Shown in pieces: positions 1 through 8,593 of a stretch of DNA of 64,000 nucleotides. Every line of letters starts with the position of its first letter. Position 1 is the first letter of the stretch. The stretch is taken from positions 1-64,000 of the forward strand of contig JACQUO010000004.1 in the NCBI GenBank assembly GCA_016210205.1. Reading direction: 5' to 3'. Made by a program: the position numbers and the translations under genes. Source of the stretch: Chloroflexota bacterium (GTDB taxonomy: Bacteria; Chloroflexota; Dehalococcoidia; JACQUO01). The notes beneath the pieces were generated by a model. It did not search any database. It was not told where the DNA came from and was given only the letters and a program-made list of their open reading frames with translations.

Positions 1-603
1 GACTGGTCCATAAAAGTTATCCCGGAGGTGGGACACCATCCTATCGGGATCACCCACACGGCGGATGGCAAGTACACCTACGTGATTGAAGCCCATGCCA
101 GCGAGGTCTACAAGATCGACAATGCAACGAACAAGGTTGTCGATCGCACCAGCGCCGGCGTGGCTGGGCCCTACGGCATCGCCCTGAACTGGGACGAGAC
201 TTTGCTCTACACCGTTGGCAAGGGCGAGGGCAGCCACAACCAGGGCGGGGTACTGGGGGTCATAGACACAAAGAGGTTCAGGCAGACTAGCCCCGTCCAC
301 GAGATGCCGATCTGGCTTGGTGGGTCGGCCTCCAGCGTTGACCATGCCATCCTCCACCCGGACCCTGCAGTAAACGAGCTTTGGATAAGCAACATGAACG
401 GCTGGGAGACCATTGTCTTGGACCTCAAGACGAACAAACCCAAGGCCTATATTCCCACCCCCAATGGCGGGAACACCCACTCGGGCGGATTTATCCGGTA
501 CAACCCTGACTGGAGCGGCGAGTGGCTGCTTGACCAGGGCGGCCCCAAGTCGAAATCCATCTGGGACCTTGTGAAGGCCAAGGTGGCAGCCTTATCCAAG
601 TAG
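1..603 (+). CDS. YncE-like beta-propeller protein (5' end outside window)
   Basis: The frame is open from base 1, so the start lies upstream; the first in-frame start codon inside the window (GTG at 28) is probably internal. Visible blade-type repeats include GHHPIGITHTADGKYTYVIE and PYGIALNWDETLLYTV, in the style of the YVTN/YncE or cytochrome-d1-like propellers. The C-terminus ends in a short Lys-rich helix. Such proteins are usually exported, but the signal region is not visible. A cytochrome c lipoprotein and a DsbD-like membrane protein follow on the same strand, suggesting an extracytoplasmic redox or metal-handling job. Ligand and activity cannot be told from the sequence. Confidence 0.75.
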   Translation, partial: DWSIKVIPEVGHHPIGITHTADGKYTYVIEAHASEVYKIDNATNKVVDRTSAGVAGPYGIALNWDETLLYTVGKGEGSHNQGGVLGVIDTKRFRQTSPVHEMPIWLGGSASSVDHAILHPDPAVNELWISNMNGWETIVLDLKTNKPKAYIPTPNGGNTHSGGFIRYNPDWSGEWLLDQGGPKSKSIWDLVKAKVAALSK

Positions 604-610
604 ACTTATG

Positions 611-647
611 GGTGTGCCCCCAGCCCCTGTGGGGCTGGGGGCACACC
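611..647. terminator. perfect 17-bp hairpin after the propeller gene
   Basis: Positions 611-627 and 631-647 are exact reverse complements around a TGT loop, beginning 7 bases after the stop codon. There is no T-tract on either side, so this is either a Rho-independent terminator lacking its U-run or an mRNA 3'-end stabiliser. Confidence 0.55.
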
Positions 648-683
648 GAACAGAGGATCCGTTAGTAGAGAGGGCGGACTACA

Positions 684-1151
684 TTGAAGAGGGGCTTGGT
701 TAAGATAGTGGGTAGTATTCTCCTGGGAGGCGTAGGCGTAGCCATGTTAGTCGTTCTGCCCGCCTGCAGTGAGGCTACCCCCACCCCGATACCCGTGCTC
801 ACAGCTACCGCGACACCAGCGCCTACCCCAACAGCCACACGTGCTCCTGCCGCAACCGCGACACCCACATTCGTTAATGCCGCTCCAACCTCCATGCTGA
901 CCCCAGGGAGCGCCACTAGCGACCTCCTCGCACAGGGAAAGCTCATCTTTGAAAAAACGGCGGGTGGCGTGGGATGTGCCGCTTGTCACGGGCTAGATGG
1001 AAAAGGAAAGAGTGCTCCCTACAACCGGGGTGCGTCCGAGTCTCGGGTCCGCGAGGTCCTTGCAGGTTCGGCGATGAACTTCATCAAACTTAGCGACGAA
1101 GAGATCAAAGCGGTAGTGGTGTATCTCCGGTGGCTGGCCACGCAGCCTTAA
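684..1151 (+). CDS. monohaem cytochrome c lipoprotein
   Basis: 155 residues from a TTG start. A lipoprotein signal runs to the lipobox LPAC with Cys28 as lipidation site, followed by a Thr/Pro/Ala-rich linker (about residues 30-75) and a class I cytochrome c domain with haem motif CAACH at 98-102. A Met in the segment AGSAMNF is a plausible distal ligand. It should be anchored to the outer face of the membrane and carry electrons. It lies 13 bases upstream of the DsbD-like gene and probably shares a transcript with it. The TTG start is taken because the signal peptide begins directly there with Lys/Arg residues. The redox partner is unknown. Confidence 0.85.
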   Translation: MKRGLVKIVGSILLGGVGVAMLVVLPACSEATPTPIPVLTATATPAPTPTATRAPAATATPTFVNAAPTSMLTPGSATSDLLAQGKLIFEKTAGGVGCAACHGLDGKGKSAPYNRGASESRVREVLAGSAMNFIKLSDEEIKAVVVYLRWLATQP

Positions 1152-1164
1152 GGTAGGCTTTGAG

Positions 1165-3420
1165 ATGGACAAAACAGAGGTTTCTCGCACAAGAATCCTT
1201 CCAGCACCCCTGGCTCTCCTGGCTAGTCTGCTGGCTGTGAGCGCCGCAAGCGTACATCTAATCGTGACTCCCGCCCACTTTCAGGAGTGGGAGGGCTACG
1301 GGGGGTTCTTCCTGGTGGTGGCGTCGCTTCAGGCTTTTTATGGCCTGGGGTTCCTGTTGCGCCGAGCCCGACTTGCCACGTCCCCCTGGTACCTGGTGGG
1401 CGGTATCCTGGGCAGCCTGTTGGTGATAGAGGTATACGCGGTCAGCCGCATCTTCGGCACCCATCTTCTTGGCCCTCACGCCGGGCATGGGGACGAGATA
1501 GGGGCTATAGACGCTCTCTCCAAAGCCCTGGAGCTGGGGCTGGTGGTGACCCTGGCGACCATGCTGGTCCGCCTCCCGGGTTTCAAGCCCTCCTTCGGGG
1601 CCGCGGCAAGACTGGCTACGGTCGTGTTCCTCAGCGTGAGCGTGGCCCTGGTCTTGGCAGGCGTATTCACGCGGGAGGAACGCGAGGATTTCCGAGTTTT
1701 TTCGCAACCTGAGCTGACATCCTCTTCGGGGGCTCCAGCCCAGGCCCTCCCTACCCGGAGCGAGCTCTGGCCTCTTCTGCTCCGGGGTGGCTATGGGACA
1801 GGGAACACCTCGCTAGATGTGCTCTACTCCCCGCCGCTTCTCTTCCAGGTAGAGAAGGAGGAGCCGCCAGCTAGCAGCCTGGAGAGGCCCACCGTCATCT
1901 TTTTTATGTTCGAGGCGGACCACGAGCATGACGTTGGCCTACCTCCCCAGCCACCCCGGCTTCTCCTGCGGGTGGACGGAGGCAAGCTCATTGAACCCTA
2001 CGAGGTCACCGTCCTCCGTGGCAGCGCGCAGGGAGAGCACCGAACATCCCGGCTCTTGTTCCCGCTGCCCTCAAGACTGGACCCGGCGACTATGGACCGG
2101 GAGGAACACACCCTCACCCTGGTCAGCCCCCTGGGTTCGGTAAGCGACAGGATGTTCTCTTGGCAGCTTCCTCTGGGCCTGGGCGGCGAGGCTAGTCGGG
2201 GAGCGTCATCTACAACCCTCCTCGCCGAGGCCGCGACGCTGCCAACAGCGGAGGGACTGACTCGGACCGTCAGGGGGCTCGCTTACGGAGACAAGAGTGG
2301 TCTCACGTTGCAAGCCACCTACGCCACCTCGCAGTATTTTGCTGCTGCCCTTCCGGCGGAGTCCGCTCTCCGCTACTTGCCGGGTGACTTCACTGTCTTA
2401 GCTGTGTCGGAGACTGCTCACACCTCGAACCTGCCCGCCGATCCCGTAACTGTCTCGTTACGCCTCGATGGGCAGACCTACCAACCTGATATGGTCGAGC
2501 AAATCGTCACCTCGTCTCATCACCGGGTCACCCTGGTGCGTTTTCCTGCCGCGCCTCCCGCGGGCTTGCGACACCGCACCATGGAGCTCCAGTTGCCAGA
2601 GGGCGAGAAGCTGGTATGGCATTTTCCGATAAACCTCAATGGGCTTGGCCCTGCTTCAGGATTTCAGCTTACCTGGCTCTCCATCCTGGCGGTATTGGGA
2701 GGTCTGGTGGCCGCCATGTGGCCTTGCCTTTTCCAGCTTACCGTCTTCTTCATCCCAACTCTGGCAGGCATAAGCATGCAAGAAGCAAGTAGCAGCGTGC
2801 CGCTACGCCGCCGCTTTCAGGTCGTCAAGGCTGCCTTCTTCTTCGTCTTGGGATTCACTCTGGTGTATACCGCTGCCGGAGCAACCATCGGCTTTCTTGC
2901 CGAACGGCTGGTGGATACCCCGGACTTTGCGCAGTGGCAGCGTTACATCGGCATTGGCGGTGGGATAATCATCTTGGCGCTGGCCGTGCGTGTGGCCGCC
3001 AAGGCGCGCGCACCCCTGGTGTGTAAGATGCCAGTCCTCTCTAAAATGGCCCATAGCAAGCAGGCCGCCGGCCCATTGGAGCTCATGTTCGCAGGCCTTG
3101 CTTTCGCCACTGGATGCATGACCTGCTTTGGCGCGGCCCTGGTTGTAGCCATGGTCGTGTATGTTGGGTTGGCAGGCTCCGCCGCATTGGGAGCCTTGAT
3201 ACTGTTCCTGTTTTCCCTTGGTATGGGCATTCCCCTCGTGATTGCTGCCACGGCCATGGCCAAAGTATTGCCCATGCTGTTCCGCCTGGAGAAGATTATC
3301 CCCTGGCTTGGCCTTGCCAGCAGTCTGCTCATGGCGGGGTTTGCCATCCTGCTCATTACGGGCAACTACATGGCTCTCACCGAGTGGGTTTACCGCTCGC
3401 TGCCCGTCCTTTATCCATGA
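1165..3420 (+). CDS. large membrane protein with C-terminal DsbD/CcdA-like domain
   Basis: 751 residues. The N-terminal ~180 residues form several membrane segments. A soluble, beta-rich, probably extracytoplasmic region follows (about 190-500). The last ~240 residues form a six-helix bundle resembling the cytochrome c biogenesis/DsbD transmembrane family, with Cys in MWPCLFQLTVFFIP (about residue 521) and in TGCMTCFGAALV. In that family a membrane Cys pair passes reducing equivalents outward for haem attachment or disulfide reduction. Neighbouring cytochrome c and propeller genes support a redox role. Length and the large extracytoplasmic insert are unlike classical CcdA (about 220 residues), so the exact function is uncertain. 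Confidence 0.75.
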   Translation: MDKTEVSRTRILPAPLALLASLLAVSAASVHLIVTPAHFQEWEGYGGFFLVVASLQAFYGLGFLLRRARLATSPWYLVGGILGSLLVIEVYAVSRIFGTHLLGPHAGHGDEIGAIDALSKALELGLVVTLATMLVRLPGFKPSFGAAARLATVVFLSVSVALVLAGVFTREEREDFRVFSQPELTSSSGAPAQALPTRSELWPLLLRGGYGTGNTSLDVLYSPPLLFQVEKEEPPASSLERPTVIFFMFEADHEHDVGLPPQPPRLLLRVDGGKLIEPYEVTVLRGSAQGEHRTSRLLFPLPSRLDPATMDREEHTLTLVSPLGSVSDRMFSWQLPLGLGGEASRGASSTTLLAEAATLPTAEGLTRTVRGLAYGDKSGLTLQATYATSQYFAAALPAESALRYLPGDFTVLAVSETAHTSNLPADPVTVSLRLDGQTYQPDMVEQIVTSSHHRVTLVRFPAAPPAGLRHRTMELQLPEGEKLVWHFPINLNGLGPASGFQLTWLSILAVLGGLVAAMWPCLFQLTVFFIPTLAGISMQEASSSVPLRRRFQVVKAAFFFVLGFTLVYTAAGATIGFLAERLVDTPDFAQWQRYIGIGGGIIILALAVRVAAKARAPLVCKMPVLSKMAHSKQAAGPLELMFAGLAFATGCMTCFGAALVVAMVVYVGLAGSAALGALILFLFSLGMGIPLVIAATAMAKVLPMLFRLEKIIPWLGLASSLLMAGFAILLITGNYMALTEWVYRSLPVLYP

Positions 3421-3541
3421 TGATGGCCCAATTGGCATCGGCCAAGCTGCAAGGGCGTTCAGGAAATGGGTTACAGCCTTGACATCCTCCTCTAAAGGCG
3501 GAACCTCAAGACCCCCAGCCCACTCCACGCTTCCCTACGAT

Positions 3542-4789
3542 GTGGTCAGCATCCGCAAGGACTTCCCTATCCTGTCGCGCCAAGTCCGTGGGAAACCGCT
3601 AGTCTATCTTGACAACGCCGCCACCTCCCAGAAGCCCAGGGCGGTCATCCAGGCCCTGAGCGAGTACTATGAGCAGCACAACGCCAATGTCCACCGGGCT
3701 GTCCACACCCTGGGGCAGGAAGTCACTGAGCGCTACGAGGAGGCCCGTCAGAAGGTTGCCGACTTTATCGGCGCCCCCGCAGAAGGCATCATCTTTACCC
3801 GAGGCACCACCGAGGCCATCAACCTGGTGTCCTATACCTGGGCTGAAGCCAACATAAGTCCTGGCGACGAAATCCTCACCACTCCCATGGAGCATCACAG
3901 CAACCTCCTCCCTTGGCAGCGAGTGGCCCAAGCTCGCGGGGCCTCTCTCAAGTTCATCCCGATGAGCCCCCAGGGGACCCTGAGCCTCAGCGCCCTTGAC
4001 ACCCTCCTCACCGAGCGCACTAAGCTGGTGGCCCTGACCCACATGTCCAATGTCCTGGGGGCCATCACCCCGGTGAAAGAGATTGCCCGCCGCGCCCACG
4101 AGAAAGGAGCCCTGGTTCTGGTGGACGGGGCCCAGAGCGTCCCCCATATTCCGGTGGATGTCAAAGACCTGGACTGCGACTTCCTGGCCTTCTCTGGCCA
4201 CAAGATGCTGGCCCCCACCGGCATCGGCGTCCTCTATGTCCGGCCTCAGGTGCTGGAGACCATGGAGCCCTTTCAACTGGGGGGCGAAATGGCGCGGGAG
4301 GTCTGGTTAGACCGAGCCACCTGGAACGACCTCCCCATCCGTTTCGAAGCGGGGACCCCCAACATCGCCGGAGCTATTGCCCTGGGGGTAGCTGTGGATT
4401 ACCTCAGGAACCTGGGGATGGAGCGGGTGAGGGAGCACGAAATCCAGCTAACCGGATATGCCCTGGTGCGTTTCCAGGAGCTTCCAAATACGGAGGTCTT
4501 TGGCCCCTGGGATACTCAGCAGCGCGGAGGCATCATCTCCTTTTGCCACACCGGGGTGCATTCTCATGACCTAGGGACTTTCCTGGACCATGAAGGGGTA
4601 GCTATTCGGGTGGGCCACCACTGCGCCATGCCTCTGATGGAGCTTCTCAAGGTCTCGGCCACAGGCAGAGCCAGCTTCTACATCTATAACATTAAGGCTG
4701 AGGTCGACCTTCTGGTCGAGACTCTCCAGAAGGCAATCCGCTACTTCACCCCGGGCCCCCGCCGGGTGGCCAGGCCCACCAACTCGTGA
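3542..4789 (+). CDS. sufS: cysteine desulfurase SufS
   Basis: Group II PLP-dependent cysteine desulfurase, mobilising sulfur from cysteine as persulfide for Fe-S cluster assembly. The PLP lysine is in FSGHK and the catalytic cysteine in the RVGHHCAMP loop; the N-terminal IRKDFPIL...YLDNAATSQKP is typical. The GTG at 3542 gives 415 residues, the normal family length. A longer start at TTG 3479 is possible, with a purine-rich AGGAAATGG about 12 bases upstream. The frame stays open further upstream, but that part overlaps the preceding gene. The stop overlaps the sufU start by four bases (GTGA), so the two are translationally coupled. Confidence 0.93.
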   Translation: MVSIRKDFPILSRQVRGKPLVYLDNAATSQKPRAVIQALSEYYEQHNANVHRAVHTLGQEVTERYEEARQKVADFIGAPAEGIIFTRGTTEAINLVSYTWAEANISPGDEILTTPMEHHSNLLPWQRVAQARGASLKFIPMSPQGTLSLSALDTLLTERTKLVALTHMSNVLGAITPVKEIARRAHEKGALVLVDGAQSVPHIPVDVKDLDCDFLAFSGHKMLAPTGIGVLYVRPQVLETMEPFQLGGEMAREVWLDRATWNDLPIRFEAGTPNIAGAIALGVAVDYLRNLGMERVREHEIQLTGYALVRFQELPNTEVFGPWDTQQRGGIISFCHTGVHSHDLGTFLDHEGVAIRVGHHCAMPLMELLKVSATGRASFYIYNIKAEVDLLVETLQKAIRYFTPGPRRVARPTNS

Positions 4790-5271
4790 ACCCGGGACAG
4801 GACATCTCCCAGAACCTCTTTGAGGAGCTGGATGACCTCTACCAGGACCTCATCCTGGACCATTACCGGCGCCCTCGAAACCAGCAGCAGGTGGCAGACC
4901 CCGACATTTGCGCTGAGGGCCATAACCCCTTCTGTGGTGACAGGGTAGCTCTTCAGATCAAGCTCGAGGACGGGCGGGTGACCCAGGTAGGACTCCAATC
5001 CCACGGTTGCTCCATCACTCAAGCCTCGGCTTCAAAGATGACGGAACTGCTGAAGGACAAAACGCTGGAGGAAACCGTCATCCTCTCGAAGCTATTTACT
5101 GCCATGATGCAGGGCAAAAAGCTGACAGAGGAGGAGCTGGAGCGCCTTGGGGAGATGAAAGCTTTCTCAGCGGTCTGCAAGTATCCTATCCGCATCAAGT
5201 GCGCGGTGTTGCCCTGGAACACCCTGGAGGATGGGGTGAAGCATTATCGGAGCGGGCAGAAACACCGGTAG
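4786..5271 (+). CDS. sufU: SufU Fe-S assembly / sulfur-transfer protein
   Basis: 161 residues, GTG start overlapping the sufS stop. The three conserved Cys of the SufU family are present in NPFCGD, HGCSITQASAS and IRIKCAVLPW, with Asp in CGD. In Gram-positive-type SUF systems SufU binds zinc and accepts persulfide sulfur from SufS. The sufS-sufU pairing here fits that role. No sufBCD genes are visible in the window. Confidence 0.93.
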   Translation: MNPGQDISQNLFEELDDLYQDLILDHYRRPRNQQQVADPDICAEGHNPFCGDRVALQIKLEDGRVTQVGLQSHGCSITQASASKMTELLKDKTLEETVILSKLFTAMMQGKKLTEEELERLGEMKAFSAVCKYPIRIKCAVLPWNTLEDGVKHYRSGQKHR

Positions 5272-5427
5272 CCCCTTCTGGTTGCCTCGGGAACGGCACA
5301 GCAGCTATCTGTGTTCAGGACCCGCAGAAGTTTCCGCTCACAGTCGTCCCTTGTCAGCCTTTGCAGACTTCCTCATCCCTTGGAAAATCGGTGCTTTGTT
5401 CCCCCCTACTCCACCGCAACTGGAGCG

Positions 5428-5694
5428 TGGCTGGCCCGAATCCGACATAAGACCACCGTGGAGAGCGTTTTTGCCGACACCAAGACCAAGCATGTCCTGG
5501 GTCGTGCCAAGTACAGGGGGCTTCGCAAGCTCACCGCCCAGGCGCTCCTGAGTGCCACGGCCTACAATCTGAAGAAACTACTTCGGCATCAGCGGATGGC
5601 CGCGGGAGGACATGCCATGGTACTCCCTGTCACTGTGCCCCAGGCCGTCCTAGCTCTGGCTCTCGGTCGACGCTGGTGCTACTCACTTAGCTGA
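5428..5694 (+). pseudogene. truncated DDE transposase C-terminus
   Basis: The translated stretch beginning near WLARIRHKTTVESVFADTK and continuing through GRAKYRGLRKLTAQALLSAT resembles the C-terminal RNase-H-like part of IS5/IS1182-type transposases (the E-containing V-E-S-V-F segment and the RYRGL...QALLTATA-NLK segment). The N-terminal catalytic part is missing, and no terminal inverted repeats could be recognised. It is a relic that marks the start of a decayed region. Confidence 0.6.
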
Positions 5695-6085
5695 GCCAGG
5701 ATTCCGGCAAAAGGCAGTTTCGCAACAGTCTCGGCGCCTACACAATCTAGCGGATTGTTGCGTCTGGAGCATCAAAGTGCTTGCTTCTCCCAAAGGGAGC
5801 ACTGCCGATTTTCAAGAAGCGGTCGAGGCTGCCCGGAGTTTCCGTCGTTGGCACGTTCGGATTACCGGCTAGGGCGGGTGGTCGAGTTCGGCAACATTCC
5901 CCGCTGGCAATATATCCTCTCCCGAAGGGTGCTTCCGCTGCGCCACCCGTTGCACATCATGCCCCCCTGAGGATACAATGGCAGCGTCCGCGGCCGGCGG
6001 CCCTCTTGGCACCCCGTTAACCATCTGTGGTCATCGCGGAAGGGCTCGGGCCCGGCAGCCCATCCATGGGGGGGAAGGAGAACCT
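5695..6085. other. 391-bp stretch with no recognisable gene
   Basis: Short open frames exist on the plus strand, but none has a ribosome-binding site or recognisable protein. No RNA gene or terminator was recognised. It sits between two pseudogenes and is probably decaying DNA. Confidence 0.5.
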
Positions 6086-6430
6086 ATGACAACCCGACGG
6101 AGGTCAAGCTACGAAGGCATGCTCGCCGAAACGGTCATCTTCTCCGGCCATGGCGGGGACACTATCTCTGGTTATCTGGCCCGACCCCTTGGTCAAGGGC
6201 TTTTCCCCGGTGTCATCGTTATCGTGGAACATATGAGAGAGGTGGCGCGCCGCTTTGCCAGCCACGGGTACATGGCTATAGCACCCGACCTGCACTGGCG
6301 CGAGGGCCCCGGCGACCCCGCGGACATCGCTGCCCGCGTGCGGGCCGGAGGGGGGGTGCCCGATGAACGCTGTATTGGCAACCTAGAGGGGCCTCGGGGC
6401 AGGCAATACCTGTGGGCTAGCCAAAGCTAG
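6086..6430 (+). pseudogene. broken dienelactone hydrolase family protein
   Basis: ATG at 6086 is preceded by a strong Shine-Dalgarno (GGGGGGAAGGAGA). The 114-residue product matches the N-terminal half of dienelactone hydrolases (GYLARPLGQGLFPGVIVI ... REVARRFASHGYMAIAPDL). The segment that normally joins these two blocks is shortened (VEHMREV), and after CIGNLEG the sequence no longer fits the family. The catalytic Cys/Asp/His region of a ~240-residue enzyme is absent. It is almost certainly non-functional. Confidence 0.7.
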
Positions 6431-6559
6431 TTTTTTGACGGAGACGGGGGAGCGATGAATTCCGCCTACTTAATAAGATTCCAAAGCTCCTAGTGAGCCC
6501 AGATGCTTTGATCGTATCCATAAGTTCCGATGCCATAGGTTATTCTGAGAGAGACCTTC

Positions 6560-6682
6560 AGAACACAGGTCGCAGGCCCGAACCATCCAGCATCGGAAAT
6601 GCTACAACCAGACTCTCAGGGAGCTCAGCCGCCCAACCTGACTCGACTAAAGTGTCCCGCCTTTGCCGATTGACAACATGTA
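6560..6682 (+). pseudogene. IS481-type transposase C-terminal remnant (left copy)
   Basis: In the frame starting near 6575 the plus strand reads QARTIQHRKCYNQTLREL and stops, the typical last residues of IS481-family integrase-core transposases. The DNA continues to an IS-end-like motif, TGTCCCGCC...TTGACAACAT, at about 6652-6682. About 110 bases (6572-6682) match the reverse complement of 11291-11402 with scattered substitutions. No other part of the transposase is present on this side. Confidence 0.7.
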
Positions 6683-6771
6683 AGCAGGCCCCTTCAGTAT
6701 GTCAAGTACAGAGGCAGCGCTGTGATAAAAAGGGGGCTAGGCAAGATCAGCGCATAGCCACCGGGACTTAG

Positions 6772-7473
6772 TCAACCTGGCCGCTGCAGCGTGGCTTGGC
6801 CCAGATGGTTGCGTTTCTCTGAGACCAGATGACCATGGTCAAAGTTCACCAGCCGGTCGGCCAACTGGGCTATCTCAGGGTTGTGGGTAACCATGATGAG
6901 GGTGTAGCCCTCCCGGTGCCGCTGACTTAGTAGCCCCATGACCATCTCTTCGTTTCGCCGGTCCAGGTTGCCACTAGGCTCGTCGGCCAGCAGGATTTTG
7001 GGGCTGTTGATGAGGGCCCGGGCGATGCATACCCGCTGCTGCTCCCCGCCCGATAGCTGTGAGGGGAGGTGACGCAGGCGGTCGCCCAACCCTACCCGCA
7101 CCAGGGCATCCCGGGCCTCCGCCTCGTCCGCCATGCTGTGAAAGTACTGGGCCAACATGACGTTTTCCAGGCTGTTCAGATAGGGAATAAGGTGGAACTG
7201 CTGAAAGATGAGCCCGATGGTTTCGCGGCGGAAGCGGCCCATTTCCCTGGGACTCAGGTGGGATACATCCTTGCCATCCACCGTCACTATCCCTTCCGTG
7301 GGCTGGTCCAGGCAGCCGACAATATTCAAGAAGGTGGTTTTGCCCGAGCCGGAGGGGCCCATGACAACAAGCCACTCCCCCGGGGCCACGGAGAGGGAGA
7401 CATCCTCCAAGGCGCAGGTGTCCCCATAGCGCTTGGTCAGCCCCCGAACATCCACCATTCCGGGGCTCGCCAT
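6772..7473 (-). CDS. MacB/LolD-type ABC transporter ATPase
   Basis: 233 residues with Walker A GPSGSGKTT, signature LSGGEQQR, Walker B ILLADEPSGNLD and switch His in MVTHNPE. The insert pattern and FQQFHLIPYLNSLENVML are those of the LolD/MacB/FtsE class, which powers FtsX-like permeases. It is the last gene of the iron-uptake operon, directly after the 371-residue permease (1-bp gap), and should energise the two permeases encoded upstream. In the Campylobacter FTR1/P19 operon a comparable ATPase and permease pair accompany FTR1; the same partnership is inferred here. Confidence 0.9.
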   Translation of the reverse strand: MASPGMVDVRGLTKRYGDTCALEDVSLSVAPGEWLVVMGPSGSGKTTFLNIVGCLDQPTEGIVTVDGKDVSHLSPREMGRFRRETIGLIFQQFHLIPYLNSLENVMLAQYFHSMADEAEARDALVRVGLGDRLRHLPSQLSGGEQQRVCIARALINSPKILLADEPSGNLDRRNEEMVMGLLSQRHREGYTLIMVTHNPEIAQLADRLVNFDHGHLVSEKRNHLGQATLQRPG

Positions 7474-7474
7474 G

Positions 7475-8590
7475 TTATTCCTCCTTTAACGTGACGGCGG
7501 GGTTCAGCCCTGCGGCCCGCCGGATGGGGATAAGGCCGCCCGCGAAAGTCACCCCGACCGCCGCCGCCAATGTGATGCCCAGGGACTGCCAGCTCAGGGC
7601 GGCGGGAGCGCCGAACACGACCAGCGTGATGAACTGAGCCAGCCCGTAGCCCAGGCCGTAGCCCAACAGCCCTCCCCCCAGAGCGATAACCAGCGCCTCG
7701 GCACCAAACAGCGAGGCTATACGCGCCTCGCTGGCCCCCAGGGCCTTCATGAGCCCAATCTCTTTCGTCCTCTCAAGGAAGGAGGTGGCCATCACGCTGA
7801 AGATGGCCAGCCCCGCGGTCACCAGCACCAGGCTGGCCACCAGGAGCATGAGCAGCCTCACTTTCTCCAGAACCTGGGTCTCAGCCCGGGCCACTTGTCC
7901 CACCACCCTGACTTCCGCGGCGGGAACCGCCTGCTCAATGCGCTGGGCTATGGCAGACAGGGGCTCTTTTTCGCTCCAGGCGCTCACCTGAGCGAGACTC
8001 ACCTGCCCCTTCCTGCCCGTCAACTCCTGGGCCACTGAGAGGGTCAAGAAGACCTGGTCTTCCTCGGCGCTGCCCGTTTCCGCCAGCCCGGCTATGCGGA
8101 ACTGGCGTTCCCCTTGGGCAGCCCCGATGACTACCGTCTGCCCCAGCTTCAGCCTCAGCTTTCGGGCCAAACGGCCGCCCACCAGGACCTCATCGTCGCT
8201 AGCGGGCCAGGAGCCCTGAACTAGCCACCAGGTGCTTTGTTTAGCCAAGGCTTCTAAACGGGCGCCCACCAGTACCACCCGCTGGCCCTCAACCTTGCCC
8301 AAGGAATACAAAAAGGGAACATAGGAGGCAATAGCCTCTTTTTCCCCCTCCATATATGCCAACCTGTCTTCATCCAAGTATGCTGCCATCTCTAACCCCG
8401 GCAGAGGGCGGGGCAGAACCGTGATGTTAGCCCCATAAGCACGCAGTTGCCCCCCCATCTTGCTGGATACATCAGGAGTCAGGTTGGCCAGTGCCGATAC
8501 CAGGCCGGCCCCCAGTACCACCACCAGTCCCGCCAGGGCTAGGCGGCCCTTGCGGCTCCCCAGAGAGCGGAAGACGAGGTGCCATCCCAT
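7475..8590 (-). CDS. FtsX/MacB-like ABC permease
   Basis: 371 residues: one N-terminal membrane helix, a periplasmic MacB-type core domain (about 40-240) and three C-terminal helices containing the FtsX signature ERTKEIGLMKALGAS. It is homologous to the 456-residue permease encoded just upstream, for example the RAYGANITVLPR segment that mirrors RSYGANVALIPQ. Three bases separate the two genes. The two permeases probably form a heterodimer driven by the downstream ATPase. Substrate is not evident; the operon context suggests iron handling. Confidence 0.88.
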   Translation of the reverse strand: MGWHLVFRSLGSRKGRLALAGLVVVLGAGLVSALANLTPDVSSKMGGQLRAYGANITVLPRPLPGLEMAAYLDEDRLAYMEGEKEAIASYVPFLYSLGKVEGQRVVLVGARLEALAKQSTWWLVQGSWPASDDEVLVGGRLARKLRLKLGQTVVIGAAQGERQFRIAGLAETGSAEEDQVFLTLSVAQELTGRKGQVSLAQVSAWSEKEPLSAIAQRIEQAVPAAEVRVVGQVARAETQVLEKVRLLMLLVASLVLVTAGLAIFSVMATSFLERTKEIGLMKALGASEARIASLFGAEALVIALGGGLLGYGLGYGLAQFITLVVFGAPAALSWQSLGITLAAAVGVTFAGGLIPIRRAAGLNPAVTLKEE

Positions 8591-8593
8591 AGG

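Noticed and set aside
3242..3541. N-terminal 100-residue extension of SufS
   Set aside because: It lies mostly within the end of the 751-residue membrane protein gene and is unlike any SufS N-terminus; the family start is reached at 3542.
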